DNA of 64,000 nucleotides. Source: Natronoplasma sp964602715. GTDB taxonomy: Archaea > Thermoplasmatota > Thermoplasmata > Halarchaeoplasmatales > Halarchaeoplasmataceae. The DNA lies in NCBI GenBank assembly GCA_964602715.1, contig CAZRSB010000004.1, positions 9,669-73,668 of the forward strand. The letters run 5' to 3'. Each line of letters starts with the position of its first letter. Positions within the stretch are counted from its first letter, which is position 1. Positions 42,690 to 52,356 of the stretch are shown here, one piece after another. The notes under the pieces were generated by a model that was given only the letters and a program-made list of their open reading frames with translations, did no database searches and was not told the origin of the DNA. Position numbers and translations under genes: made by a program.

Positions 42690-43328
42690 TCACATGATCC
42701 TCACGGCTGGGCCCATGGTCGTTTTTACATAGACGCTGTTTATATTTATCTCCCTTCTTTCTAGATTTTGTATGATCCTCCTCATAACAGTATCTATGTT
42801 ATCTGCTATCTCTTCTTCGTCAAGTTCAGAAGTGCCTACTGGGGCATGGAACGTTTTTCTATCGCCTGATCTCACGTGAACAGTTCCTTTTAAAGACTTT
42901 ACAGTTTCTTCTAAATCATCATCCGGAGTTATAGGATTTGGCATCTTTCCCTGTGGTCCTAGGATCGAACCTAATTCCCTACCGATAATAGGCATAAGTG
43001 ACGGTTCTGCCAAAAAGAATTGGTGTTCTTCGGCTAATTTTCTTGCCTTTCTTTTATCGTCGGATAGATCTTCTATTTCATCTTTCTCGACCACTGTATC
43101 AGCTACATCTTTTGCTTGATGTGCCATCTCTCCGGTTCCAAAAAAACCAACTTTTATTTCCCTGCCTCTACCATTTGGGAGCACAATCTCTTCATCTATT
43201 CTGTTTCCAGGTTGAGAAAGATCTATATCTCTCAAATTTATAGCTAAATCGACACTCTCTTCGAAATTCCTATCTGGTGCTTCTTCAAGAGCCTTTTTGA
43301 CTCCTTCTAATGTCTTTTCGTCTGCCAA
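42690..43328 (-). CDS. rpl1: Ribosomal protein L1
   Basis: 212 residues. GPQGKMPNPITPDDDLEETV and GRELGSILGPQGKMP are the classic L1 signature; C-terminus INSVYVKTTMGPAVRIM. It binds the 23S L1 stalk and, in archaea and bacteria, its own mRNA to limit synthesis of the operon. Start is TTG at 43328 with SD AGGAGGT seven bases upstream. The leader is highly structured (see next entry). L11 is not adjacent. Confidence 0.97.
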   Translation of the reverse strand: MADEKTLEGVKKALEEAPDRNFEESVDLAINLRDIDLSQPGNRIDEEIVLPNGRGREIKVGFFGTGEMAHQAKDVADTVVEKDEIEDLSDDKRKARKLAEEHQFFLAEPSLMPIIGRELGSILGPQGKMPNPITPDDDLEETVKSLKGTVHVRSGDRKTFHAPVGTSELDEEEIADNIDTVMRRIIQNLERREININSVYVKTTMGPAVRIM

Positions 43329-43339
43329 TTTTGTTACCT

Positions 43340-43426
43340 CCTGTAGTAATTACGGCCCTGAAAAATTGATTCAGGGATGACCTCCTACAGGTCTGTCCTT
43401 TCAGAACTAGGGTTCCTATTTAAAGG
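43340..43426 (-). promoter_or_regulatory. L1 operon promoter and structured leader, likely L1 autoregulatory site
   Basis: TATA box TTTAAATAGG lies at about 43415-43424 (minus). In the RNA, CCUGUAG (43391-43385) pairs perfectly with CUACAGG (43346-43340), whose last bases are part of the SD AGGAGGT. Inside is CCCUGAA (43376-43370) paired with UUCAGGG (43362-43356), separated from the outer stem by unequal single strands. A two-helix element with an asymmetric internal loop is the general form of L1 sites in rRNA and mRNA. The outer helix would mask the SD. Confidence 0.6.
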
Positions 43427-43547
43427 TTTTGGCCTCCCTCTCGAACAATCGTCGAGATATCACACATGATAATCTAACTTGTGATCTTTGATCCCAAAAA
43501 TAAAGGATGTATTTTCGCTAATTTTAAAAAGGTGTCCGTTAATAACT

Positions 43548-44390
43548 ATGATGATCACTATCACAAAGAAAGATATCGACTCTGCGATAGATCTTATAGA
43601 CGAGGAAAAGATCGTTGATTATGAATATTATCCTGGTGAATTTAAAGAAGATATTCAAAAAATAGAACATGCTTTGAAAAATATCGACGAAGAATTCATT
43701 GATAAAGAAAATATTGAAAAAAAATTTAAGAAAATTAACTCTCTTTTAAAAGAAGAGGATTATAAAGAATCTGTCCAGATGACGCACGACCTTTTGATAG
43801 AAATAGATATTTTAGATGATCTGACTTTCATTTTGAGTCATATTGATGACATCCTTGATTCATATCGAGAAAATAAATCTGAGATCCCAGCTAAGTTGAT
43901 TCAAAAAAGGGATAAGATACAAAGACTATGTACAGAAAGAAAGTACAAAAAAGCCTTATCGGAGGCGAAAACTCTAGAAAAAGATATTGAAGATACTGAT
44001 CCGCACATTTTAGATGAATTATGGGAAACAAAAATAAGAAAAGTGAGAAAAAAATTAAGGATCGCACGATTTTCTGGCTTTGGACTCTCCAAGACTAAAG
44101 AGTTAGCCAAAAAAGGTGTTGAAAGTAAAAAGCAAGGAGAAATCAAAAAAGCCCTTGAAATTATAGATTTGGCTTCTGATCTCTTGGATGAACTCTTCTT
44201 ATTTTCTCAAAAATTCGATGACTCCAAGAAAGATCTAGAAAATATTTTAAAAGAAGACCTGGAAAAAAAGGAAGAGATATGGGCACTCCGGCTGGAGGAT
44301 ATTTACGATCTATTAGATGAAGGTGAATTTAAAAAAGCGGAGACCCTTCTAAACGGATTTCCTTCTTTGAAAAGAAAAAAAAATAATTGA
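43548..44390 (+). CDS. Coiled-coil protein of unknown function
   Basis: 280 residues, almost entirely helical and rich in K/E/D, with four or five repeated helical hairpins (KKINSLLKEEDYKESVQMTH, RLCTERKYKKALSEAKTLEK, VESKKQGEIKKALEIIDLA, DLLDEGEFKKAETLLNGF). The repeats resemble degenerate TPR/SHR-like pairs. I start at the ATG at 43548; a TATA-like TTTTAAAA precedes it by about 25 nt. No family recognised. Divergent from the L1 operon. Confidence 0.6.
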   Translation: MMITITKKDIDSAIDLIDEEKIVDYEYYPGEFKEDIQKIEHALKNIDEEFIDKENIEKKFKKINSLLKEEDYKESVQMTHDLLIEIDILDDLTFILSHIDDILDSYRENKSEIPAKLIQKRDKIQRLCTERKYKKALSEAKTLEKDIEDTDPHILDELWETKIRKVRKKLRIARFSGFGLSKTKELAKKGVESKKQGEIKKALEIIDLASDLLDELFLFSQKFDDSKKDLENILKEDLEKKEEIWALRLEDIYDLLDEGEFKKAETLLNGFPSLKRKKNN

Positions 44391-44402
44391 AAGGATGAAT
44401 AT

Positions 44403-45758
44403 TTATGAATGTACACTCTCCCCAGTGACATTCTCCGCAGCTTCTTTTATAGCTTCTGAAAAGGTAGGATGCGGATGTATGACTTTACCTAATTCTTCGC
44501 TTTTCACTTTTTCTTCTATAGCAATTGCTCCTTCCATGACTATATCTGTAGCTCCTGGACATGCAAGGTGGAGCCCTACAACAATATCTTCCTCGTCAAC
44601 TATAACCTTAGCTAGTCCCATCCTTTCTCCAGTAGAAGAACCCCTACCAGTGGCAGAGATAGGATATTTTCCTACATTTACGCCACTAATTCTATCCCTT
44701 GCCTCTTTTTCTGTCAGGCCAACACTTGCTATTTCAGGATGAGTAAATATACCTGCAGGCACATTTGATGGGTCAAAGGCTGCTGTTTCCTTGCATAAAA
44801 TATCATTTACAGCTATCTCTGCTTGCTTGAAAGCAGAGTGGGCCAACATAGATTTTCCAGTTACGTCTCCTACCGCATATATATTATCATAGTTTGTCTT
44901 CATACATTCATTCACATCTATGAAACCTTCTTCATTTGATAACTTGATATTACTTTCTGGAGGAGTCGGTTTTCGTCCAACAGAACTCAAGACCTTCTCT
45001 ACCTCAATAACCTTTTCCGTTTCACCTTCTATTTTTGCTTCTATTGGATCTTTATTTTTGATTTCTGAAACCTTAGAACCAGTGTAAAAATTGACTCTTT
45101 TTCTTTTCATCATCTTTTCGGCCACTTTACTCAGATCCCTATCCATAGTAGGTATCAATCTGTCCATAAGCTCTACTATATGGACATCTGAGCCCATCGA
45201 TGAGTAGATATAAGCCATCTCCAACCCTATGTAACCACCGCCCACTATCAACATCGAATCGGGGACTTCATCTAAATATAGTGCTCCTTTGCTCGATAGT
45301 ACTGTTTCTTCATCGATCTCCAGATGAGGTAAAGATGCGGGTTTCGATCCTGTAGCTATTATAATGTAATCAGATTTCAAAACTTTATCGTCTACTTTTA
45401 CACTAGATTTATCTATCAACTCAGCTTCACCTTCTATAACTTCAATATCGTGCTTTTCAAATAGGTTAATGATCGCTTTTCTAGAAACTTTGACTGCCCT
45501 GTCCTTTTTCTTCATAACTTTTTGAAAATCGACCTCTTTTAATTCTGCCTTAATCCCGTCCCTTCTTGCTCCTTTGATAGTTTCGATCTTTTCAGCCGTA
45601 GAAAGTAATGCTTTAGATGGTATACAACCTCTATTAGTGCAAACTCCACCTATCACATCTTTTTCTACCACTCTCACTTCTAAACCGTGCTTGGAAGCTA
45701 ATACTGCGGCCACGTAACCTCCAGGTCCACTTCCTATAACAGTCAAATTTTCGCCCAT
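44403..45758 (-). CDS. lpdA: Dihydrolipoyl dehydrogenase
   Basis: 451 residues. FAD site IGSGPGGYVAAVLASKHG, redox-active pair GGVCTNRGCIPSKALL (C-x4-C), second nucleotide fold MLIVGGGYIGLEMAYIYS, and the C-terminal HPHPTFSEAIKEA catalytic His-Glu. Re-oxidises lipoamide of 2-oxoacid dehydrogenase complexes or the glycine cleavage system; no E1/E2 or gcv genes are next to it. No cofactor-site change seen. Confidence 0.95.
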   Translation of the reverse strand: MGENLTVIGSGPGGYVAAVLASKHGLEVRVVEKDVIGGVCTNRGCIPSKALLSTAEKIETIKGARRDGIKAELKEVDFQKVMKKKDRAVKVSRKAIINLFEKHDIEVIEGEAELIDKSSVKVDDKVLKSDYIIIATGSKPASLPHLEIDEETVLSSKGALYLDEVPDSMLIVGGGYIGLEMAYIYSSMGSDVHIVELMDRLIPTMDRDLSKVAEKMMKRKRVNFYTGSKVSEIKNKDPIEAKIEGETEKVIEVEKVLSSVGRKPTPPESNIKLSNEEGFIDVNECMKTNYDNIYAVGDVTGKSMLAHSAFKQAEIAVNDILCKETAAFDPSNVPAGIFTHPEIASVGLTEKEARDRISGVNVGKYPISATGRGSSTGERMGLAKVIVDEEDIVVGLHLACPGATDIVMEGAIAIEEKVKSEELGKVIHPHPTFSEAIKEAAENVTGESVHS

Positions 45759-45900
45759 CTTATCGAAACAGTATTTACATTTTGTATATATAGGATTTGG
45801 TGATAGTCAATTTGGACTAATTCGGTCTATAATCCATAAATATTAATATTAGTTCGTCAATTGGAAAACGATTAAAAGTTGTATGTGAGGCGATGAAACT

Positions 45901-46992
45901 ATGGAGTCATTGGTGGATGAAGCTCTTTCAGATGAAAATGAAGTGAAAAAGAATGATTATCAGGACGCTGAAACTGATGAGGAACTCAAAGAAGTGCTCC
46001 AATCATTAAAAACCAACATATATATTGTAGGACTTGGGGGGGCAGGATGCAATACGATAAACCGAGTCTCCGAAGAAGGTATTCACGGCGCAAAGATGAT
46101 AGCAGGGAACACGGATGCCCAAGATCTCTTGACAGTTAGAGCTAACAGAAAGGTATTGATGGGGCGTAACTTGACCAAGGGTTTAGGAGCTGGAGCAAAA
46201 CCCCAAATAGGAGAAAAAGCCGCTAAAGAAGCAAAAGAGAAGTACGAGGAGATATTAGGTGATGCAGATATTACCTTTTTAACATGTGGACTAGGAGGTG
46301 GAACTGGTACCGGATCTGTGGCACCTGTTGCGGAAATAGCTAAAGATGCGGGTAGTCTGACCATCGCGGTTGTGACTAAACCCTTTGAAGCTGAGGGACG
46401 ATCTCGGATGAAAAATGCTAAATGGGGTTTAAACAGGATTGGCAACATCGCAGACACCGTGATAGTCATTCCCAATGATAGATTATTAGAACTCGTACCT
46501 CGTTTACCATTGAATAAAGCATTCAAAGTGGCCGACGAAGTATTGATGCGGGCTATCAAAGGTATGACCGAAATCATCACCAAACCTGGTCTTGTTAATC
46601 TTGATTACAATGATTTAAGAACGATCATGCAAGGTGCTGGTCAAGCTATGATAGGCATGGGAGAATCGTCTGCAGGTGGAGATAAAAGAGCAGAAGAAGC
46701 GATAGAAGAGGCGATCAATTCTCCACTCTTGGATGTCGACATTTCAGGTGCTACCGGGGTATTAATCAATGTTACTGGGCCTGATGACATGAGCGTTCAC
46801 GAGGCAGAGATGGTAGCAGAAAACGTGGAGAAAAAAGCTGGGGATGGTGCAAATATTATCTGGGGCTGTAGTGTAGACCCTACTTTGGAAGACACAATAA
46901 AAGTGATGATAGTCGCTACTGGAGTTAAATCCAAACAGATTTTCAGTCCTGAAGAGAGCACTTCAAAGCAAGGTATAAAGAAAGTAGCCTAG
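45901..46992 (+). CDS. ftsZ: Cell-division GTPase FtsZ
   Basis: 363 residues. Tubulin signature CGLGGGTGTGSVAP, N-terminal VGLGGAGCNTINRVSEEG, T7 loop GLVNLDYNDLRTIM, all intact. An acidic N-terminal extension of about 38 residues precedes the fold and a short, charged C-terminal tail follows. It assembles the division ring. Whether it is the FtsZ1 or FtsZ2 paralogue cannot be settled here. Start ATG follows GAGGCGATGAAACT. Confidence 0.96.
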   Translation: MESLVDEALSDENEVKKNDYQDAETDEELKEVLQSLKTNIYIVGLGGAGCNTINRVSEEGIHGAKMIAGNTDAQDLLTVRANRKVLMGRNLTKGLGAGAKPQIGEKAAKEAKEKYEEILGDADITFLTCGLGGGTGTGSVAPVAEIAKDAGSLTIAVVTKPFEAEGRSRMKNAKWGLNRIGNIADTVIVIPNDRLLELVPRLPLNKAFKVADEVLMRAIKGMTEIITKPGLVNLDYNDLRTIMQGAGQAMIGMGESSAGGDKRAEEAIEEAINSPLLDVDISGATGVLINVTGPDDMSVHEAEMVAENVEKKAGDGANIIWGCSVDPTLEDTIKVMIVATGVKSKQIFSPEESTSKQGIKKVA

Positions 46993-47132
46993 TTTGAAGA
47001 AAACAAAGACTAAAAACCTTTACTTTTTTAATAAGATATTTATAAAAAATTTGAATCACAATGTTAATTAATAACTTCATTCTCATTGATAATCACATAT
47101 GTTTGCATGCTTCGGAACTATTAAAAGATTAA

Positions 47133-48080
47133 ATGGAGGTGTCGCATCTGGATAGAAGGAAATCAGTAGTAATTATCTTTATACTCTTTCTGATAAGTGT
47201 CTGGTTAATAGGAAGTATGATGAACTTCCAATTTGATGATCCAGAAGAAGGATTAGATGGAGGCGTTCAGATCGTTGGTCCCGTGACCGCTATTTTGATA
47301 TTTGGTTTACCAGTGTTTATAATTTGGAAAACAAGGACTAAAATATTTTTACTAATGTTCATTGGGGGATTATTCTGGATAATAACACCATTCTTTTTTG
47401 AAGGTCTCACAGTGTTACTACTAGGAATTATTATACTGGGACTTTTATTAGTACTCTTAGCATTTAAGAAAGGATATATCAATAAGAAAAAAGCAATTTT
47501 GTTATTCGCTTTAACTGGAGGACTTGGAGGTACTGTATTTTACCTATTTGTTATCGCACCGGGAGGTTATGCTGCTGGACGAGGTAACGGAGAATCTTTG
47601 ATCGATCTTCCATCTATCTTCGCTTTAGATAGGATCGGAAATTTGTTACAAGAAGGTTTACTCGTGCTTATATTGATATCAATATTTGCAATCGGATTCT
47701 TCATATACAATAAATTTGATCTTTATCAAATATTCGAACAGACACAAACAGAAGAAAAAGATATTGAACAGGATATATCCTCCGCGGTCGATGACACCTT
47801 ACAGGACCTATACAAAGGAAACAATATAGAATCCACTATTATGAGATGCTATCAACGTATGTCTATGATACTTGAAGATAAAGGTGTAAAAGATGAAAAG
47901 TATATGACTCCTAGAGAATTAGAAAAAGCGGCTAATGAAATCTTAGATGTCCCTATCTCAAAAATTTCTAGGATAATCGATATATTTGAACTTGTCAAAT
48001 ATAGTGAACACAGTATAGATGAGAAAGATAAGCTAAAAGTAGTTGATGATCTTAAAGCTCTGAGAGATGAACTAACATGA
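47133..48080 (+). CDS. Membrane protein with C-terminal DUF4129-like domain
   Basis: 315 residues. Five or six hydrophobic segments (about 10-145 and 185-205), then a soluble C-terminal domain with the DUF4129 pattern IESTIMRCYQRMSMILEDKG followed by YMTPRELEKAANEI. Such proteins accompany DUF58 and transglutaminase-like genes. Start is ATG at 47133, whose GAGGTG is itself a good SD for a CTG at 47148; either may be used. Leads a four-gene unit with short overlaps. Confidence 0.7.
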   Translation: MEVSHLDRRKSVVIIFILFLISVWLIGSMMNFQFDDPEEGLDGGVQIVGPVTAILIFGLPVFIIWKTRTKIFLLMFIGGLFWIITPFFFEGLTVLLLGIIILGLLLVLLAFKKGYINKKKAILLFALTGGLGGTVFYLFVIAPGGYAAGRGNGESLIDLPSIFALDRIGNLLQEGLLVLILISIFAIGFFIYNKFDLYQIFEQTQTEEKDIEQDISSAVDDTLQDLYKGNNIESTIMRCYQRMSMILEDKGVKDEKYMTPRELEKAANEILDVPISKISRIIDIFELVKYSEHSIDEKDKLKVVDDLKALRDELT

Positions 48081-48703
48081 TAACGAAAATTTCCGATGGT
48101 GTTAAGATTTTCATTGACAAACATCAATCGTCGTATCTATTTTATCTTTTATTAGGACTATTAGCGATAATATCAACTGTTTTTATTTTAAGTGGTGAAA
48201 CTGATATCGCCCATACACTTGGGAGAGCTATGGCTTTAATTTTTATTTTTGGGCTATCCTACGGTTTAGTTGAATGGATATTTTCTGTTACAGAAGAGCA
48301 GGAGTATTGGGAAGAAAAAGAAGATGTAGATGAGAATATAAATTTACACGTTAAAGATATTTCAGAACTACTAGAAAGAGCCTCGGAAGGAAAGGAAAAA
48401 AGTAGAGAAAAACTTCATAGAAAGATAAAAGAAGTCTTCCTTCTGAAGTTAAAAAGTAAAAAAGATATTTCTGACGAAAAGATGAAGGACTTGTTGAATG
48501 ATACCGATCAATTAAAAAGAGAAATCGGAGATGAGTTTATATCTGAGTTCATTATTAAAACAGGACAAAAAAAATATAAATTCGAAGAAGAAGAAAAAAA
48601 AGTTAAGAAAAAAAACTTGATCAAATATAAAAAACGATATAAGGAAAAAATAAAAGAATTGCTCATAAGAATAAACGATTGGGATAAAGATGAAAAAATG
48701 TAA
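48077..48703 (+). CDS. Hypothetical membrane protein, two TM plus charged tail
   Basis: 208 residues. Two membrane segments (SSYLFYLLLGLLAIISTVFI and LGRAMALIFIFGLSYGLVEW) followed by a long lysine/glutamate-rich cytoplasmic tail, predicted helical. ATG overlaps the preceding stop by 4 bases. Not recognised. Position between DUF4129 and DUF58 proteins suggests a component of the same envelope-associated complex. Confidence 0.6.
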   Translation: MITKISDGVKIFIDKHQSSYLFYLLLGLLAIISTVFILSGETDIAHTLGRAMALIFIFGLSYGLVEWIFSVTEEQEYWEEKEDVDENINLHVKDISELLERASEGKEKSREKLHRKIKEVFLLKLKSKKDISDEKMKDLLNDTDQLKREIGDEFISEFIIKTGQKKYKFEEEEKKVKKKNLIKYKKRYKEKIKELLIRINDWDKDEKM

Positions 48704-48748
48704 CGTAGATCTCAAAAAATATCAAAATCTTCAGGAGCGACGTAAAAG

Positions 48749-50029
48749 ATGAAGTTGAAAAAGACATATGCATTCTTGGTAATTTTAGCAGCCCTTGGGA
48801 TCATTTGTGGCTATATCTTTAGAAGTTGGATTTTTTTTAGTTTGACGATATCATCTTTGTCGCTCTTCGTTGTATCAGCAAGAGTTATGCCTCCTAGAAA
48901 GCTACTTCTTACTGTTTCAAGGACACCAAGCGAACGAAGAAAAGAGATTTACGTTGGCGACGAAATGGAGATCACGATAACAGTAGAAAACGATAAGAGG
49001 AGACCTTTACTACTTGAAGTCCAGGATATGCTTCCCCCCCTTGTTGAAATTATAGAAGGATCGAATCATGCTGTGATGAAACTTGACAAACAAGAAAAAA
49101 AAGAATTGAATTATAAAATTTCTTGTCCCGTATCAGGAAAGATCGATATAGGTCCAGTAAGAGTAAGATGTTTAGATCCCTTAGATTTCTTTTCAAAAGA
49201 AGAGACTTACCAGAAAGAACTGTTTTTAAGAGTGCTTCCAAGGACGCAAGAGATGATAAGTGTTCAGATCAATCCAAGCTATACAAAACATTGGTTGGGA
49301 GATATCAAATCCAAAAATATAGGCGTTGGTAGCGAGTTTTTTTCATTAAGAGAGTATCATCCTGGTGATGAACTAAGAAAAATAAATTGGAAAGCTACAG
49401 CACGGCAGCTTGATCCTATCAGTAACGAATATGAAGGTGAAAAATCTGGGGACGTGATATTGGTTGTTGATGGATATAAAACGGGGATATCAGGAAATCA
49501 AAAATCAAATACACTGAGAGCCTCAATCGATGCAGCTGCTTCTCTAGCCTCCACTATTCTCTCCGCTAGGAACAGAGTCGGGCTTATAGTTTCAGGAGAA
49601 TATCTAAATTGGGTATATCCAGGAACTGGTAAGAATCACTATCATAAGATAATGGCGAATCTTACCCAATTTGAGAAAGGAGGTGCATGGGATCTAGAAG
49701 GAGTAAGAGGCCTCTTAGAGGATTTTTTCCCCAGAAAGAGTCTGATAATTTTTATTTCACCACTCAATGTCCTAGAATTCACTGAAACTATCATAGATCT
49801 GTCAAGGAAGGAATATGATGTACTCGTTATTTCCCCCGATCCCTTTAAAATTGAAAAAGAGATTATCGATGACTATGACGAGATAGCTGAAAGTTTATAC
49901 GTTACTGAGAGAGAAAACATCAAAGAAGCTCTCTGGAGAGCAGGGACTATGGTAGTGGATTGGGATCCCAATGAACCACTTGAGCCAGCTTTAGAGGAGG
50001 TGTTAAGATTCAAAGAAAGAAGAAGATGA
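48749..50029 (+). CDS. DUF58 family protein, vWA-like
   Basis: 426 residues. Two N-terminal membrane segments, a CARDB-like beta domain (GDEMEITITVENDKRRPLLLEV), then the DUF58 signature SLREYHPGDELRKINWKATARQ near residue 205, and a von Willebrand A-like domain with VILVVDGYKTGISGN. In many genomes DUF58 proteins pair with a MoxR ATPase to form a chaperone; no MoxR gene is in this window. Follows the preceding gene after 45 bases, SD AGGAGCGA. Confidence 0.88.
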   Translation: MKLKKTYAFLVILAALGIICGYIFRSWIFFSLTISSLSLFVVSARVMPPRKLLLTVSRTPSERRKEIYVGDEMEITITVENDKRRPLLLEVQDMLPPLVEIIEGSNHAVMKLDKQEKKELNYKISCPVSGKIDIGPVRVRCLDPLDFFSKEETYQKELFLRVLPRTQEMISVQINPSYTKHWLGDIKSKNIGVGSEFFSLREYHPGDELRKINWKATARQLDPISNEYEGEKSGDVILVVDGYKTGISGNQKSNTLRASIDAAASLASTILSARNRVGLIVSGEYLNWVYPGTGKNHYHKIMANLTQFEKGGAWDLEGVRGLLEDFFPRKSLIIFISPLNVLEFTETIIDLSRKEYDVLVISPDPFKIEKEIIDDYDEIAESLYVTERENIKEALWRAGTMVVDWDPNEPLEPALEEVLRFKERRR

Positions 50030-50580
50030 TCTTCTCGGTGATTATTATACTAATTGCTTTATTAGCTAGCTTTGCTTCACTTCATTCAATATATTGGTTC
50101 TTACCAGTTATTTTTGGAGTAACGCTCGCTATAGGTTACAACACAAAAAGATCATCCGTGGTAGATGTAAGTTTGATTTTGCTGTTTTTTTCCTTCCTTT
50201 TCCTGAATCAGGATTTGAGTAGGGACATACCAAATTTAATACTCAGCGTAGGATTTATATTTTTATTTTTTGGAATCTGGTTTTTCACAAAATTTCTTTT
50301 ATATTACGATAGAGTTGAAAGAACTTCTAGAGTCTCTTCAAAAGGAAAACAAACAAGTGTTTTCACCCGGTCCGCAAAGAACTACATGTTTTACGGTATA
50401 ATTTTAAATACTTTTATCGGAGCGATCATATCTGCAATCGCTACTTTACTGGGTTCCTATAGTTCATTGAGAGGTATAATGGGAGGTAGGTTAGAGACAA
50501 CATTGATGATATTATTTACATTCATTTTATTTTCGATAATATTTCTCATGGTTCATATATTGATGTCAAGCGACGATTAG
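50026..50580 (+). CDS. Hypothetical multi-pass membrane protein
   Basis: 184 residues with five hydrophobic segments. Overlaps the DUF58 stop by 4 bases, so translationally coupled. No family recognised; it completes the DUF4129-DUF58 unit. Convergent with the tRNA methylthiotransferase gene, 17 bases apart. Confidence 0.6.
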   Translation: MIFSVIIILIALLASFASLHSIYWFLPVIFGVTLAIGYNTKRSSVVDVSLILLFFSFLFLNQDLSRDIPNLILSVGFIFLFFGIWFFTKFLLYYDRVERTSRVSSKGKQTSVFTRSAKNYMFYGIILNTFIGAIISAIATLLGSYSSLRGIMGGRLETTLMILFTFILFSIIFLMVHILMSSDD

Positions 50581-50597
50581 AAATGTTGATATTGTAA

Positions 50598-51827
50598 TTA
50601 CGACTTACTTTCTATCAGGTCAGCCAGTAAATATACGTGTTCAGCAGCTTTGATCTTTACTTCTTTTCTTTTTCCGAGTAAATTGGAAGTTTCGTCTTTA
50701 AGCACTATCACTTTATAATTATCTAATCTTCCTTTAAGCGATGTGCCTTTACCTCTTTCTAGTATAGTTGCCCAAGCTTTTCTGCCAACGTAATCATCGT
50801 TCAAATCTCTACTTATTTTAAAACGTAATTCTGTCATCTCTTTAGATCTTCTTTTCTTTTCCTGAGATTCTACTTTCTCCTTCATTTCTGCTGCTCTCGT
50901 TCCTTTCCTTGGACTGAATCTTGTAACGTTTATTATATCAGGTTTGATACTAGTTAAAGCTTCTTTCGTCATTGAAAAATCTTCTTCAGTTTCTCCTGGA
51001 AAACCTACTATTATATCTGTAGAAAGGGTAAGATCTGGAAATTGCTTTCTGAATTCTTCAGCTGTTTCGATCCACTCTCTTACACTATAACTTCTGTTCA
51101 TCTTTTCCAAAACATCATCTGACCCAGATTGCAGTGGAAGATGTATGAATTTATAGATCCTATCATCTTTCATTATATCTTTAAGATCATCTTTTATAGA
51201 CGCTAAACCGTCAATGTTCATCATACCCAAACGTATCCTGTAATCACCTTTAACCTCGAGAAGAGTTTTCAATAGTTCGATCAGATCGGTAGATCTATCT
51301 TTACCATATATAGCCATATCTTGCGAGGTCAATCTTATCTCCCTAGTAGATTGTTTTACTAATCCTTTGAATCTCTCTTTTATTTTATCGATAGGCCTGC
51401 TTTGGATTTTTCCTCTAGCCGATTTAGTTATGCAATATGTACAGGAGCCTTTGCATCCAGATGCTATAGGAATTGTACCTACAAAAGGACTTTCTTCATC
51501 TTTCTTAGGACAAGTAGACAGATCCACCTGCTCAGGATTAATGAAACTAACATTAGAATATTTACTTTGCAGCTCTTTTTTTCTAATTGAAGCAAGACAA
51601 CCTGCTATTATCACCTCAGAAGTCTTTTGAGTGAGCTCTTTTACTCTTCTCCTCATCCTTTCTTCGGTTTTTTTTATGACCACGCAGGTGCCAAGAAGTG
51701 AGATATCAGCATCCTCTAAATTTTCAACTTGGATATGACCATTGTCTTCCATAAACTCCGCTAACATCCCGGTTTCTCCCTGGTTCATCGTACAACCGTA
51801 GGATTCAACATAAAACTTCTTGGTCAT
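50598..51827 (-). CDS. tRNA N6-threonylcarbamoyladenosine methylthiotransferase (e-MtaB/CDKAL1 type)
   Basis: About 409 residues. Radical SAM enzyme converting t6A37 to ms2t6A37 in tRNA. N-terminal UPF0004 domain with YVESYGCTMNQGETG and two further cysteines (LGTCVV, IAGCLA), radical-SAM cluster CKGSCTYCITKSARG, and C-terminal TRAM domain (RKAWATILERGKGTSLKGR). CxxxCxxC is intact. I place the start at ATG 51827 where homology begins; an in-frame ATG at 51881 would add 18 non-conserved residues and abuts the upstream gene. Coupled to the 115-residue gene. Confidence 0.93.
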   Translation of the reverse strand: MTKKFYVESYGCTMNQGETGMLAEFMEDNGHIQVENLEDADISLLGTCVVIKKTEERMRRRVKELTQKTSEVIIAGCLASIRKKELQSKYSNVSFINPEQVDLSTCPKKDEESPFVGTIPIASGCKGSCTYCITKSARGKIQSRPIDKIKERFKGLVKQSTREIRLTSQDMAIYGKDRSTDLIELLKTLLEVKGDYRIRLGMMNIDGLASIKDDLKDIMKDDRIYKFIHLPLQSGSDDVLEKMNRSYSVREWIETAEEFRKQFPDLTLSTDIIVGFPGETEEDFSMTKEALTSIKPDIINVTRFSPRKGTRAAEMKEKVESQEKKRRSKEMTELRFKISRDLNDDYVGRKAWATILERGKGTSLKGRLDNYKVIVLKDETSNLLGKRKEVKIKAAEHVYLLADLIESKS

Positions 51828-51884
51828 GGATTTACAATGGTAGGTAGGATATATTTTATGTTTTGCCTCCTGTGACCCCATAGA

Positions 51885-52232
51885 TTACTCTTCGGCCATC
51901 ATCTCTTCCATCTTTTTTTCCATAAGATCTCTGAGTTTTTTGTTCATCTTTTTTTGCATCTCCGGAGGGATCAATTCAAAACCCATCTCAGCACTGGTCT
52001 TGGCCAGCATGGCATAGGCATAGGTCTCCTTCATCTTCGCTTCCATGAGAACTTTGACGTGTTCTTTGAATTCGGCTTTTAACTCTTCATTTTCATCGAG
52101 TCTTTTTCTGATATGCCTTTTTATTTCGTCTTTTATGAGTTCCTCTACAGCCTCTACTATCAGTGTCTCAGTGTTGATTAGATCTTCCCCTCCTTTCAAT
52201 ATTGAGTCTAAGGTCCTATCTGCTCGGTTCAA
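51885..52232 (-). CDS. Small helical protein upstream of the methylthiotransferase
   Basis: 115 residues, all helical, acidic and basic heptads: VEELIKDEIKRHIRKRLDEN and MQKKMNKKLRDLMEKKMEEM. Methionine-rich C-terminal part ending MMAEE. Not recognised. TATA-like region near 52260; its stop is 3 bases before the alternative start of the methylthiotransferase gene, so they share a transcript. Possible partner for tRNA or iron-sulfur delivery is inference only. Confidence 0.6.
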   Translation of the reverse strand: MNRADRTLDSILKGGEDLINTETLIVEAVEELIKDEIKRHIRKRLDENEELKAEFKEHVKVLMEAKMKETYAYAMLAKTSAEMGFELIPPEMQKKMNKKLRDLMEKKMEEMMAEE

Positions 52233-52356
52233 GTTATCACTCTTCTAATGTATTCTAAAGATTAAAAGTATTAGTGTTTATCCCTTATCTAGTCTGAAAA
52301 TGATAACAAAAAATATAACTCTTCTTATCATTAACAAATATGAGAACAGGATAAGT

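Noticed and set aside
51828..51881. Longer start for the methylthiotransferase gene
   Set aside because: Adds residues without conserved content and no ribosome site precedes it; kept as an alternative only.
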